Assembly: GCF_003672135.1 (NCBI RefSeq)
Contig: NC_039508.1
Location: 3,410,001 to 3,474,000, forward strand
DNA from: Ooceraea biroi
Lineage: Eukaryota > Arthropoda > Insecta > Hymenoptera > Formicidae
DNA length: 64,000 nt
Direction of reading: 5' to 3'
A program made the position numbers and the translations under genes. The notes beneath the pieces are model-generated. The model was not told the DNA's origin, ran no database searches, and was given only the letters and a program-made list of their open reading frames with translations. Below are positions 14,267 to 25,576 of the stretch, piece by piece (position 1 is the stretch's first letter; each line of letters begins with the position of its first letter).

Positions 14267-16626
14267 CTGCTTTATTCGCCGGCATCTCGTGTACCAATCG
14301 AACCCCGGGTTTTACCGTTAGCTTTGCCGCTGTGGAGAACGTGCGGCATGTGTGCCTACATGCGTGCAAGGCTCCTCTTTCGCGTGCGGCATGCGGCGGG
14401 GACGACAGTGCCATATTGGCCCCCGTTTATCGAGCGCAGGACGTGAAGCCCGCTTGGAAAGCGCAATCCAATAACATGTCGGTCGTTGTAATCGCCGATT
14501 TTAATTCCGCAGACGGTAATCCGCGTTTAACAGGTGGATTCGCGAGCACTGCACGATCAAGAAAAAATAAACGCGTTACGGGCGATATAACTTGTAAACT
14601 TGACACTGCACCTCGCGCTTATCCCGTTGGAATATACTCGAAAACTTTCGACACTTGTACGATTGACAGATTGGGATACGAATCGAGGAGGCGTGTGAAA
14701 TTATTACGTAACGTGAATCACTTGAAGGGTTCGCAGCCGACGTTCAACATGTATCTGTTACATCATCGCGCGGCGTGTGGCTGAATATCGGAAATAAAAC
14801 TCACATTAATCAAATCAAGTAAAAAAGAACGCAGGTTTGTATTGTGCAGCTGGGACGAAAAGACGAATAATGGAATCCAATTTGGGCGGACGTGATATTT
14901 TCGCACGGGCGGGACTAGCATATGATGGGGAAATGCCATAGGTGCTTTCGGAGTGGAGAAAAAGGACGAAAGAGAGAGCAAAAGAGGGAAAGAGAGAGAG
15001 AGCAGTTACGAAAAAGCGTTCCTTTGTCGGTGTCGTCCTTTAAATCCGTTTAAAGGGACCACCGACCGGCACGGGCTGATTAATAGTCCTCTCTCGGCCG
15101 GTAGGGCGGGCTCAATGACAGATCGAGAATGGTCCGGGGACAGGCGGCAAAAATGCCGAGTTCACACTTCGCGCGGCAACGTCCAGGACCGCGGTTGTTG
15201 TTATTGCGGCCTTCACCTAACACGGGGTCATCGCCAACACAAAGCACGTCGACCCGGCTACATTTGTATCCTTTAGAACCGGTCACGCGATGGCGATGAC
15301 GGAACCTTGACAAATCCGGGCCACGTGTGCGGTGGACGTTGCGTCATCGACGCGATTCGCGACTTGCGGTACATAGCGGGAGGCCGGCGAAACAAGTTTA
15401 TGAAAGTAGGAAGACGCGTTGTAGCCGTTGTAGTGTCGACAGGCGGAATTTATGTGTCTCCGCGCGTCCCGCGCATTTTTGGACCAGGAAACCACCTTTG
15501 ATTACTCATCCATCGGATTCGGTTAAATTCAAGTAATCGCGTCGTTGCGGTTTTCTCCACGAGAAACTCATTTCCGAATAAACAAAGGGACCAGCATGGA
15601 GGTCACAGTTCAGCTTGCCACGTACGTGGAAAATCAATGCAACAACCGGCAACCAATGTAACAACTCGTCACATTATGAATCAATTCGCGGATGTTGATC
15701 ACAGGTTGGCACTCAACATCGTGTCTAGATGGTCTTTCGGATTCTGCTTACAACGTCCGCGGTACAGCGGCATTACACACGCGAGGGTCTCGCGCACGGC
15801 CACGTTCGGCGCGCGCGGCGTGCCGTTGCGCCGTGCGTTTGCGGTGATTTACGGCTACGGTGGCGGTTTCGTCTCGCTTGACGCCGGCTTACCGAATTAG
15901 TCCCACTCGCACACACCTCAATCGCGGACTAATGCAACACGCGGTCCTGCCGGTCTGCCTGCCCGTTCCTTCCGGAGCTCGCCTCCTTTCCCCGCAATCC
16001 TCACGAGTGGATGTCCTCCGACGTCCCCCTCGTGCCGCGACAGATGTTGCGCGAGGTATAATTAATTTTTTGCAACCAGAAAAGTACTGGACGCAGGGCG
16101 GAATATTCATGACAATTCGTGGTCTTCTCCATCGGCTGCGTGTCGTTCCTTTGTAACTGCGATGCAGCAGTGGCGTAATGTCGTTACGGGTGACGTAGTG
16201 TATCTTCAATTACGTATGGATGTCACGTTGCATTACGGATTTCTACCTTTGTTTTTGCCGGGATAAATTACGCGATATCCTCTATACAAAAATGATAGGT
16301 ACGCATTAACGTTGGAGGAAACCCACACGCAACAACATAACGTCGTTTCATTTGACGTGCGACAATATATCATGATACGCATTAAAGACGCAGCGAGACG
16401 CAAGTGTCACAAGAGGCGTATGCAGCATGGACAGCATCCGTGGCTTAAAGAGCCGCGGGTGCATTCGGTTTGATTATTTTCACGCGCGGAAAGAGCTTCT
16501 GCGGCGACGAATAAAAAGGCAGGTGACGCGCAGGTGGTAGAAACAAAGGCAGACGCAGACCGGGAGGGACGGAGGTAGCCTTTAAATCGCCCGTCTCGAA
16601 AGCGGAACGCTCTCAACGCGGCCGTT

Positions 16627-16642
16627 CGTGTTCGCGAACACG
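16627..16642. repeat. Perfect 16-bp palindrome next to a CG-alternating run
   Basis: CGTGTTCGCGAACACG is identical to its reverse complement. It is followed at once by a run of alternating C and G (about 16641-16658). It may be a dimeric factor site or a chance product of CG-rich sequence. Confidence 0.6.
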
Positions 16643-17379
16643 CGAGCGCGCGCGCGCTCCGGCAAGATGAGCTCGAGGCGAGGTAGCGAGAGATGCCACC
16701 GCGGAGTAATTTTACAGCAAATAGGTTTACACAGCATTAGGTGGAGGGAAGCGACCTACGAGACGATACAGCCGTGCGTTGCCGCGGGGTGAATGCACTT
16801 GACCACCGTACACACGTTCGTGCAGATATTACACGTACACACGCGCATGCAGGGACACGCATACGTACATGTGCGCGCGACGGCCGCCGCGGCTATTATT
16901 CTCAATTACCATCGGCTATCAGGCATGTCGCAGCGGCTACGTCGCGGCGGGTTCGATGACAAGTGCTTTTGCGCGAAACCGCCGTGGACTTTTGCCACTT
17001 TCAATTTCACAGCTCGTCAATGCGACTCCAAGGAATTCGAGAATAGGCGTGATTGCCTGAACGGCTAAGTGATTTCCGCCGCCACGAGATTAAGTAATCA
17101 TAAACTTGTGGGCGCATAAGCTGTATTGTACGAAGGAGTCGGAATAGAAATTTATCAAATCTCTTTAAAGTAATTGTCCGCCGTTCAGAGAAAAAACTCA
17201 ATCACGGCTAGAATTGACACTCGAGATTATAAGATTTTATTTCAATTTTTCAATCATTAAACATTTTTGTTTTTCGAGGGATTCAGAAGCGGTATAAAAG
17301 TTGTTACGAGAGGCGGAATGCGCTTCAGGGTTGAAACCTAATCGGTAAAGTGGCGTTTTCCGGCATGGCAGCGTGCACG

Positions 17380-17399
17380 CACACACACACACACACACA
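17380..17399. repeat. (CA)n microsatellite, about 10 units
   Basis: Uninterrupted CA run preceded by GTGCACG, so the alternating purine-pyrimidine tract extends slightly further left. Confidence 0.9.
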
Positions 17400-18880
17400 A
17401 AAGCAAACACGTTTCTTATTATCGATTAGACGGTAGCGCAAGGACTAACTCGATTCCTCCATACAAATGACACGAATGCTGCTTCGAAAAACGTAGGAAG
17501 TACCATAATGAGGTGGACTATTCTTGGAATGCGCCGGGGCACCCGAAAACAGGACCAAGCACCCTATGGGCGAGCAAGGACGGGGCTACTCTATGGATCA
17601 GGTGCGGTCGGGGGACCGGCCCTGTAATTTCAGGACCCGTAATGGGGCATCCAGTCTCACAATTAGACCTTCCTGCGTCATCTCTATCTTCATCCGCGTC
17701 TCGAAGCGTCCTGCTCGCTCGCCGCAAAAGGCACTTTCCTTCCGCGCGCGTCGCGATCGCTCGATCGGATCCCTCGACGCTTTAATATCGAGCCTGGTCG
17801 AAGCGCGCGGTGGCCAGCCGAATTTAGAAAGCAACGACGAATCAATTCCGCTGGAGCATCCTCCTCCGCTCGTCCTTCGTTCTCCCTCGGAGCAACTCCC
17901 GGCGGATATCTGACGCGTTAATCGCTCCGCGCAGTAACACTTTAGTATGCAAAACGCACGCCGCCAAAACCTCAAAAGCGCGTCCACTCCCGGCTGCGGG
18001 ACGATCACCGCCACCTCGACGTCCTTCATCGCGCGCGGGATATTTCTCATGTATAAATCCAGGCGGGGGGAATCTTCTTGTCGACGTTATGAAGAACGGT
18101 CTCGCCGACACGCCATAATACCATCAGATCATAGATCCGCCGACTGCGTCCTTGCTGAGGGCACGAATCCAAACTCGAAGACGATGACGCTGCATGACTC
18201 GTCCCTGCCACCTTTTCTCGCCCCCTTTCCTCCCCCCTTCTGAATTCCCTCCTCCCCGTGGAAGACCCTCGGAGGATAATTACATAGTAGCTTAGCTCCG
18301 GCGTGGCAAAGAAGAGACCGCTTTCGCCGCGTAAAGTAATGGCTAATCGGGACGATCCGCGGCGGATCCCATCGACGACACATCGCAGGTCCCCGGAGGA
18401 ACACCATTAGTCTTCACCTCCCATCTTACGCGTGTGTGCGCGACGCACACCTCAAACTCGCGACGACCTGGTTGCAACTGTTCGCGAGCGGGGATCTTCG
18501 CTCCGTCGTCATCGTCGCCGAGGACCGGTCAGGTATACACCTAGTTCCAGCTCTCTATCCGCCTCTTTCTCTCTTTATGCGGGAGCATCCCGTGTTATTA
18601 GAGCCGCAATCATAGAAATTATTACTCTCCTTCGGTCCCGCGTACCCTATCACTACCATCCCACCCGTTTCCCGGTGCTATCGCGATGCAACGGAAGAAG
18701 AACCCTTCGGAACGGACAACGTTGATTCCAGCTTCGGACGTCGTTAACGAACCGTCGTCGCGAACGGTGCAATTTCATATTGACATTTACCGTCCGGATG
18801 AGACTCCGCTAGTTATCGAGATTGAGTTGAGACGGACGTTGGCATATTTTCGTGTTGCACTGAGCGGGACTTGGAATTAA

Positions 18881-18910
18881 CACACACACACACACATACA
18901 CACATACACA
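18881..18910. repeat. (CA)n microsatellite with CATA interruptions
   Basis: Begins as pure CA and becomes CACATACACATACACA near its right end. Confidence 0.9.
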
Positions 18911-20000
18911 TCTCTTCACTCTTTATTATTTTCCTTTTCAATTATATTAAATTCTCAACACGTGGGAGAATTACATCAATTTCCGCTAAGCCCTTCGTTA
19001 CTTTCAATGTGCAGCATGACAAGATTCGATGTAATTTGATGTGCAAATCCAGATGAATGGTATCTATTAAATTCTAAACATGAAGGATTAAGCCGACTCT
19101 TATTATAACGGACATACAACGGGAAACCCTGACGCGTCGCCGCAAGTATTAAGCTTGCAGGTAAAACCACAAATTGGTCCCAATCAGAAGATGCTTCATC
19201 ACAACGCACCACCCCGGAATGAAAGCAGCGCTTAGCGTAAACCCATCATTTGCGCGATTGCGACAAGCAGAATCAGCGCACTGCGAATTTCCGCGGCGGC
19301 GATTTTAATTGAGCGCTCGGTCGTCGCCATCGACCTTGAGGCTTTCGCTTCGTAAGCACCGGTACCGTTTGCTATTCTAGCGGAGCGGTTCGCGAATGCT
19401 ACAAGTTCGGGTTCGCAAGATAATCCATACGAGATGAGAAGAGAGAGAGAGCAAGAGGGAATGAAAGGAAGCGCGAGCGAGTACGAGATACGAGAGAAGA
19501 GCGAACGAGGTCTCGAGGTCGTTTCTGGGCGTGGTGGCATCCACCTTTACATCTTCGATGCAGTATATATACCATCTCGGCCTAGCCTACTCTCTACAAC
19601 CGCCTTTTCCTTCGACTCCCCTTCGTCTGAGAGCCCGACACCACCGTTCTCCGGTCGCGCGCGCGAGCGCGTAGAGGGTTTCGGCCCTTCGGGCCATTTA
19701 TTTTTTCCCGACCCGGCCTCCAGGGCTGTCCAAACGACGGGCTGACGACCATGGCGGACCCGGCCTATTGTTTTAGCCGGGTACGCTTAAATTGAAGCCC
19801 GGAGCGATCAACCGGCGTGTCCACGTGCGTTAACTCGTAGGCGGTTATGGCGCGCATCGTGCCGTCTCCTCGAGATAGGAAGGCTTTATCGCACGCCCCG
19901 TCTCATGAAACGCGAATGCATAAATCGCGTGTAAGACGCGACTGCAGTTTTATTGAGCCCGAAATGATCTCGAACACGACGGATTCCTCCAACGATCGTC

Positions 20001-20030
20001 GAAAGAGAGAGAGAGAGAGAGAAAGAGAGA
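20001..20030. repeat. (GA)n imperfect microsatellite
   Basis: GA run with GAAA interruptions at both ends. Confidence 0.9.
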
Positions 20031-20948
20031 CGCGCGTTAACTTTCGGAGGATCGAAAGCGCGTTGTGATGCTCCGAAGAAAAGACGAGCGTTGCACTCTG
20101 TTGTACCTCATGAAAGACGGAGTTTTTTTTTTTCTGGAGCAAAGTAGGCGCACCTTGGCAGCGTAAAGATTAAGATAGCGAATGTTGTCTTAAGAACGTT
20201 AACTCAACCCGAGATACGCGTAATGGCGCGCAATAATGTTTGTTAAGAGCGCCACTTTGTTACGATAGTCCAAGGAGGTACACGAGATGCATCCTATAGA
20301 TACGCGCGCGAGCGCAGGCTAACGAAGAACACTTCAAGCGGTATTGCGAATCCCCGCGCGCCTTTGAAGAGGAATCCCACCGCAACACTATTACCACTCA
20401 TTACATTTGCAAGTCATTCGGCGGAGAGAGGTATTACGCGAAACTAATTACATAGAAAGCTCAAGTATCTTCATCCCAGCGACTTGAATGCATCCGGCGA
20501 GCCCGCGAACGGCGAGGAGGGAGACAAAAGGCGATAGAGATAATTCAGTCGCTGGGGGAATCGAAGGTCACGGGATTGCAGTATGCAAAGATGAGAACCC
20601 GCGTCCCTTTCTTACGGATATTTACGCCGTCCGAGAACGGAAGAATGGAGCGGCCAAAAAAGTCGCGTGTGTATTTGCGGTGGCCGACATAGTCTCCCCC
20701 TCTTTGGTCCTTTCTCTTCGCTGGTCCGCGCGAACCGAGATAGAAACTGCAGGGCGTGCACCTGGACGGGCCCATCGACGTTGGAAAGCCGAACGAGAGC
20801 AACAGAACTCACGAGATGCGCGTTTCAGTGGGCCGGAAAGAGGGGGTGAGGGAGAGGAAGAACGGTGGATAGAGGCAGGCAGGGAGAGGTGCACTCGCCT
20901 CCCTGAACGGCAAACAAAAACTCTAATCGAACTTTCCGAAGCTCGAAG

Positions 20949-20985
20949 CGGACTCTCGCCGCACGTCTCGCCGCACGTCTTGCCG
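20949..20985. repeat. 12-bp tandem repeat, about 3 units
   Basis: CTCGCCGCACGT occurs about three times in tandem; the last unit has one change (CTTGCCGCACTT). It lies in the C-terminal part of a 173-codon open frame that I regard as spurious. Confidence 0.65.
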
Positions 20986-21123
20986 CACTTGGGGCCCAAG
21001 GCTACTTAGTGAATGGTTATTCATCCGCACAAAGATGCACGTGTGCGCGCTCGCGTTGCGCCTCGGTTATTAAAGAATGGGCGTCCCCGTTTAAGATATT
21101 TATGTATCGGTACATGCCGCGAA

Positions 21124-21138
21124 CGCGCGCGCGCGCGC
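21124..21138. repeat. (CG)n run
   Basis: Alternating C and G, about seven units, in CpG-rich sequence. It is a potential Z-DNA former. Confidence 0.8.
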
Positions 21139-22051
21139 ACGGAGACCATCTTCTCGTAACGAACCGCTCTCTTCGATCGCTCTTCCGCTTTTTCTGTCGA
21201 GCGGAGAGAAGCGGATCCCTCGACGTGCCACCACTCGCGCGTGTTCGCCGGCTGCAGAGGAAATTGCAACCACGATTCGCACACGATCGCGCGCGCTAGC
21301 TTTTCAAACCAAACAACGATTCCCGCGCGGCCCTCTCTCGTCTGGATAGTACTCGCGCACTCGAGACGCACTCGCGCCTCGCTACATGTGCTATCCCCAG
21401 CGTTTGCCGCGCGCATCGTTGCCCTTTCACAAGCTCGACGCGCGTTAAGTACTCCTCGATTCAACGAGGTTCATCAGTCATTCGATCTCCCTCTCCCCGG
21501 CGATCTTTAAACATTTCACGCGGCGGCCAGCCTGAACTCGCGCGCGAGCGTCCTTAAGCGTCGAAGTAGCGTGGCTTTCTTACTATGAAAACGACGTGGT
21601 AGCGCGTCTCGCATTCAGGCGTATCTATATAGCGACTTCTTCAGAGCACCCTGTACAATATCGCGTGCGCAATAGCATGATTCACAGAAACGTACGCCCG
21701 AAAGCGTTCGCCGCGCGAATTCGCGCCATTGAGTCATTCCGGCGGCGGGTATTCGTGGCGTGTTGGCTCAAGTACTTCGGTGCTCCTGCGCTCCATCTGC
21801 GTCTCGACTGCTAATTACCTGGAATGAGCGAGTACACACGGCGAGGTAATGCGCGCCTGTTATTTGTACTGCGCCCTTCGCTCGTGCCGTTCTCGTTTCT
21901 TTGCGCGGCTAAGCGGCGATTTGCGGCACAGGTCACGTGACGCATCGACCGCACTCCGACTCGAATGCCTTCGTGTTGTGTGCCGTTCCGCGTCCCCTTC
22001 GTGGGGCCTCATCGGCCCGTCCGCGCGCGAGGAGGCAGCGGCCCGCGTAGA

Positions 22052-22070
22052 GTCGCCGCTACGCGGCGAC
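22052..22070. repeat. Short GC hairpin, 8-bp stem, 3-nt loop
   Basis: GTCGCCGC pairs perfectly with GCGGCGAC across the loop TAC. It lies in unassigned GC-rich sequence, with no T-run after it. Confidence 0.55.
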
Positions 22071-24410
22071 CCCGGCGCGCCGATGTTGCTTGTTTAAATA
22101 TTAATTATGTATGCCTGTACGCGGTGTACACCCCAACGCACACGCACTTGGTCTGCATATAGATTGCCTCCGCCAAGTCCCATCGTGTGCAGGTCGCGCA
22201 AACGTGCGCGCGAGGACCCTCCTCGTCCCGTTCCTCCGCCTCTGCCTTTCCTTCGTCGAGCATACGAGAGGCGCCATTCCGCATATGCGTCCGGTGCACT
22301 TGCATCGCCGAACCGCAGGAGGCGATGTCCCTGGACTCCCCGTGCGTATGTACTCGCGATACCCCGCGCGTCCAATCCTCCATCTTTGTTTCTGTTTTAA
22401 TGTGAGCCGACGGGGAGAATCTCCGCCTGCATCCTTCGAGAGCGATCAACGATAATCGACGCGGAGCCCACTCATGATGCAACGCGCGGTCTTAAGGGTT
22501 AATTTAACGACGGAGCTTGGCGATTCCCCTGGTATCCCTCGCTAACCACGCGGCGCGGAATATGTTTGTTGGCTTTCAGCCCCGCGGAGTAACTGCCGGC
22601 GGCGATTGCGTCAGTGACCGGTATCGTGTTCGGAGACCGTTTTCGCGATACAGCGTATGCGCCGCATCCAAGTAAATCGGCCGGGAATAGACGAAGGCTG
22701 CTGGCAACGTAAGCAGCACCAGCGCAGGGGGAGATATGTAAATGGACGGCGCAATTTGTCCTCGGCGCGGTTGGTCGCGGGGATAGTCGGACCAGTAGTA
22801 AGTCCGCGCGGTGCGCTTCCGCACCGAGCGGTATTTAATGCTGATATCGGCCGCACCGGATTGCATCGGCCTCCGCAATGACAGAAATTGTATGCTAATT
22901 AGGGGCAAGAGCGGCGTACAGGATCGGAGCGCCTAGGCTTAGCAACCGCACTCGTGCTTCTTGTTCCGCCCCTCAACCTTCCTCCCGTCTCACCCCGTCG
23001 TCGCCCTCGTCGTTGTCGTCGGCACCGACTCTCCTCACGCAAGGGAGCATCGAATTCGCCATCTCGGAGGCGACGTATTCTCGCGATAATTTACGTAGCG
23101 CGACATGCGTGTCTCGTGTCACGGTGAGAGGCGCAACGTATGACGTGCAAACGCTGTCGCGGTCGAAAAATGAGCCATTCGGCACGCTAGATCACGAGAG
23201 TTGTTTGTCAAAAGTTGCCACTTCAGCCCGAGGAAACGATTGGCTCCTCCCTTGGTTAATGCGTGGCAGCGAGTCGACGGCTGATATTTCTATTTGAGCT
23301 TTCTCGGAATGGCGAGTGCCAGTTCGTCGCAGTCGATGCCCGTAGGTGGTATTGATCACTGACGTTGTGGTATTCGTATAATGACCCGCTGATAGCCGGT
23401 GCTCCGCTCGCGAGAGAAAGGGAAAGGTTACGGGATGCCGACGTGCCGGATGATGGACGGCGAAAGCGCAACGGGGGAAGCGCTGCCGGGGAGAAAGGGA
23501 GACTGGATGTACATTGATTGGATACAAGAGGAGATTGTTACCACCAGCTGGCACCTAGACCAATATCGCTCGCTAACAGCAAGGTGCACACCGCGAGGAG
23601 GTCCGCCGCCTCACTATCGAGTCGTGCATCGGATATCATCGATTCCTACTTCTCTATCGGCGGCTCGTCCGCTCAAACGTCGGCGAGCGGATGGACGGGT
23701 GTACGTGAACGTACTATCGGATCGGTTGGAAATAACGATGTTCCGAGATGATTTTTGCCCCGTCGAACGGTCCCGCTCGCGCGATTCCCGCGTGAGAATT
23801 CTCTCGGCATCGGGAGATGTTTGTTAATTAATTGAGATGCTGGCGAAACTGGAACACTATCGCGGACGTATAAAATATAATGAATCAAGCATCGTAGATT
23901 TGCAAACACTTTTAATGAATAAAGTTAAGCAGATAAAAATCGCCCGCGGAATGTTGCGAAGGTGCTGCATCATCACGCTTCTCCGCTGTATCGGAAGTGA
24001 TTCAGATTTTTATCTAATCGCATTCCTGATTCGATGAAAGTCGGCGATATTCCGGGATCGAATAAATTAGCATGGCCAAGCGAGAACGAGAGATACAGAA
24101 TAATCTGCGACGCGGAACGGCGCTATCCTCGTCGCAAAAAGACGAGCACCGGCGCGGCGACAGACAGAGCGGGCTGGACGAGGAGCAGGAGGGAGGCGGG
24201 AGGTGGACCGCCGGCAAGCTGACCTCTCGCTTGACCCGAGACGCCTCCGCAACGGCGACCTTAACCATCGTCGTGGTGGTTACGGTCGCGATCGCCGGCG
24301 GCCCCGAGAAGCCGCTCCTGGATTTATTTAATTAGTCCCCGAGGTACTACCGTGCTCCGTCAACGTGTCCGTCTGACTGCCTTTCCTCTCATTCTCTCCT
24401 CCCGCTCCTC

Positions 24411-24432
24411 CTCCTCCTCCTCCTTCTCCTCC
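24411..24432. repeat. (CTC)n trinucleotide repeat in a pyrimidine tract
   Basis: Runs of CTC with one TTC change, inside the pyrimidine-rich stretch 24380-24450. Confidence 0.85.
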
Positions 24433-24965
24433 TACTTCGCCCACCCTCGCACCCGTACGTCCTTACGTCCGCAAGCGGACTTCTCCCTTCGTTCGCGCTC
24501 TCTCGAAGTAGCGCACTCGCCCCTTCCGCCTCTCTCCGCCTCGTCCGGGTATTCACATGCACGAGTACGCGAAGCGACGGTGTGCGCCGGTATATACCGA
24601 TGCTAATTAAACGAAACACAGACCCTAGATATTTATCCCACGCTCGATCGCGACGTTCTGCTCGACGCGCCGCCGCGATATCCGACGCGGACCACGACGA
24701 AGCCGGTCGATCTCCGAATCTGCGAAATCTGCATCCAAGACCGATCTCGGCGAGCAATCGACGCGGTACCGAACAACCTCGTCGATCCACGAACGGATGG
24801 TTATGTCGATGATATTTCGCGTTACTCGTGTTACTCGGTGTTTATTTTGTAAAAAATGCCTCTTATTTGATAACAAAACTGGTGTGTTACGCCGTGACAA
24901 AGTACCGAACATAAATCAAATAACAGTGTTTACAATATAAGACGCAACTAAATATCATTGAAAAT

Positions 24966-25040
24966 AAATGTCGGTGAAAATAATATTGCTGTAAATAAAA
25001 TTGCTGTAAGTAAAATTGCTGTAAGTAAAATCGTTGGAAA
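24966..25040. repeat. 15-bp tandem repeat, about five units
   Basis: Consecutive 15-bp units start at 24966, 24981, 24996, 25011 and 25026. Units 3 and 4 are identical (TAAAATTGCTGTAAG), unit 2 differs by two bases, and units 1 and 5 are more diverged. The period is a multiple of three, which keeps an open frame on the minus strand reading as FYLQQ repeats. I take that frame as accidental. Confidence 0.85.
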
Positions 25041-25050
25041 TAATAACGAG

Positions 25051-25211
25051 TAAATAATAGAATGTTTGAGTGTCGCACTAACACTGCTGAAATCGCAATG
25101 GTAAAGAACCAAAACGCCTCACTGACGTTATCGTAGTGAAAATTAATATCGAATAAATAATAGAATGTTTGAGTGTCGCACTGACACTGCCAAAAACGCC
25201 TCACTGACGTT
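25051..25211. repeat. Partial direct duplication, period 103 bp, within the stem-loop array
   Basis: The stretch from 25051 (TAAATAATAGAATGTTTGAG and the following stem-loop) recurs at 25154. The second stem-loop of each unit, ACGCCTCACTGACGT, sits at 25114 and 25196. The second copy is shorter between its two stem-loops. The loop-proximal base of the first stem changes from mismatched (25070 copy, AACAC arm) to paired (25173 copy, GACAC arm). This shows that part of the array grew by segmental duplication. Confidence 0.75.
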
Positions 25212-25576
25212 ATCGTAATGAAAGAAAGAGTGTCTCGCTGACACGAGCAATGTAGTATGTGCAAAACGTGTCCCGCTGACACGACCCAAATTAAAGAAAT
25301 GTAAGTGTCTCACTGACCTTGAAACCGTGCGTCTCACTGACCTTGTAACCGTGCGTCTCGCTGACGCAAGCCGCTCGGGGCGTGGAAAAAGTGTCTACCT
25401 GAGACACTATCACCCTGAAGAGGGCTTCGGCTTGATCAAGGCCGAAAAGTACTCACTGTACTTACTTCCGTGTCCGCAAAGCTCACCCGTGTAACCTCGC
25501 CTCGCACTGAGGGATCGCAATCGAAGGAGGGGTCTCGCTGACGTGGTCAGGAGATATCCACAGGACCCACTGTCCT

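Larger units (their letters stand above)
14262..20000. other. Unassigned non-coding sequence
   Basis: Mixed CpG-rich sequence with CA repeats at 17.38 and 18.88 kb and the 16-bp palindrome at 16.63 kb. A CG-rich tract with the small hairpin GGCCCTTCGGGCC lies near 19685. No exon pair with credible splice sites and a maintained frame was seen. Confidence 0.45.
20031..24840. other. Unassigned non-coding sequence
   Basis: Very CpG-rich at 20.9-22.3 kb, with overlapping frames on both strands, a common result of GC-rich sequence with few stops. It includes the 12-bp tandem repeat, the CG run, the GC hairpin at 22.05 kb and the CTC-rich tract at 24.4 kb. Confidence 0.45.
24966..25576. repeat. Composite repeat: 15-bp tandem block plus array of 14 covarying mini stem-loops
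   Basis: The left part (24966-25040) is five tandem 15-bp units. The right part (25070-25576) holds 14 short inverted repeats, most with a 5-bp stem and a 5-nt loop NC(A/G)CT. Motif starts are 25070, 25114, 25173, 25196, 25230, 25268, 25305, 25329, 25353, 25391, 25448, 25499, 25530 and 25562. Stems vary while pairing is kept: GTGTC/GACAC, GCGTC/GACGC, AGTAC/GTACT and AGGAC/GTCCT all occur around the same kind of loop. The copy at 25391 has a 6-bp stem (GTGTCT/AGACAC) and a different loop. Six motifs plus the 25391 variant pair perfectly; the rest have one or two mismatches or a G-T pair. Spacing between starts is irregular, 23-59 bp. I recognise no family. A minus-strand frame crosses the left part, but it looks like a by-product of the 15-bp period. 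The array could be protein-binding palindromes, structured RNA, or the non-coding end of an unrecognised mobile element. Confidence 0.8.

Noticed and set aside
14059..14784. 241-codon open frame on the + strand
   Set aside because: It passes through the (CT)15 microsatellite as a Ser-Leu run and has no recognisable domain.
24887..25282. 131-codon minus-strand frame with FYLQQ repeats
   Set aside because: The frame stays open only because the tandem unit is 15 bp. It runs into the stem-loop array, where no coding pattern continues.
25070..25576. CRISPR-like or satellite interpretation of the stem-loop array
   Set aside because: Spacing is irregular (23-59 bp), the repeats are short and variable, and the genome context is that of an insect.
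25070..25576. Hammerhead ribozyme interpretation based on CTGA and GAAA words
   Set aside because: The conserved CTGANGA core is not present and the helices do not arrange as a three-way junction.
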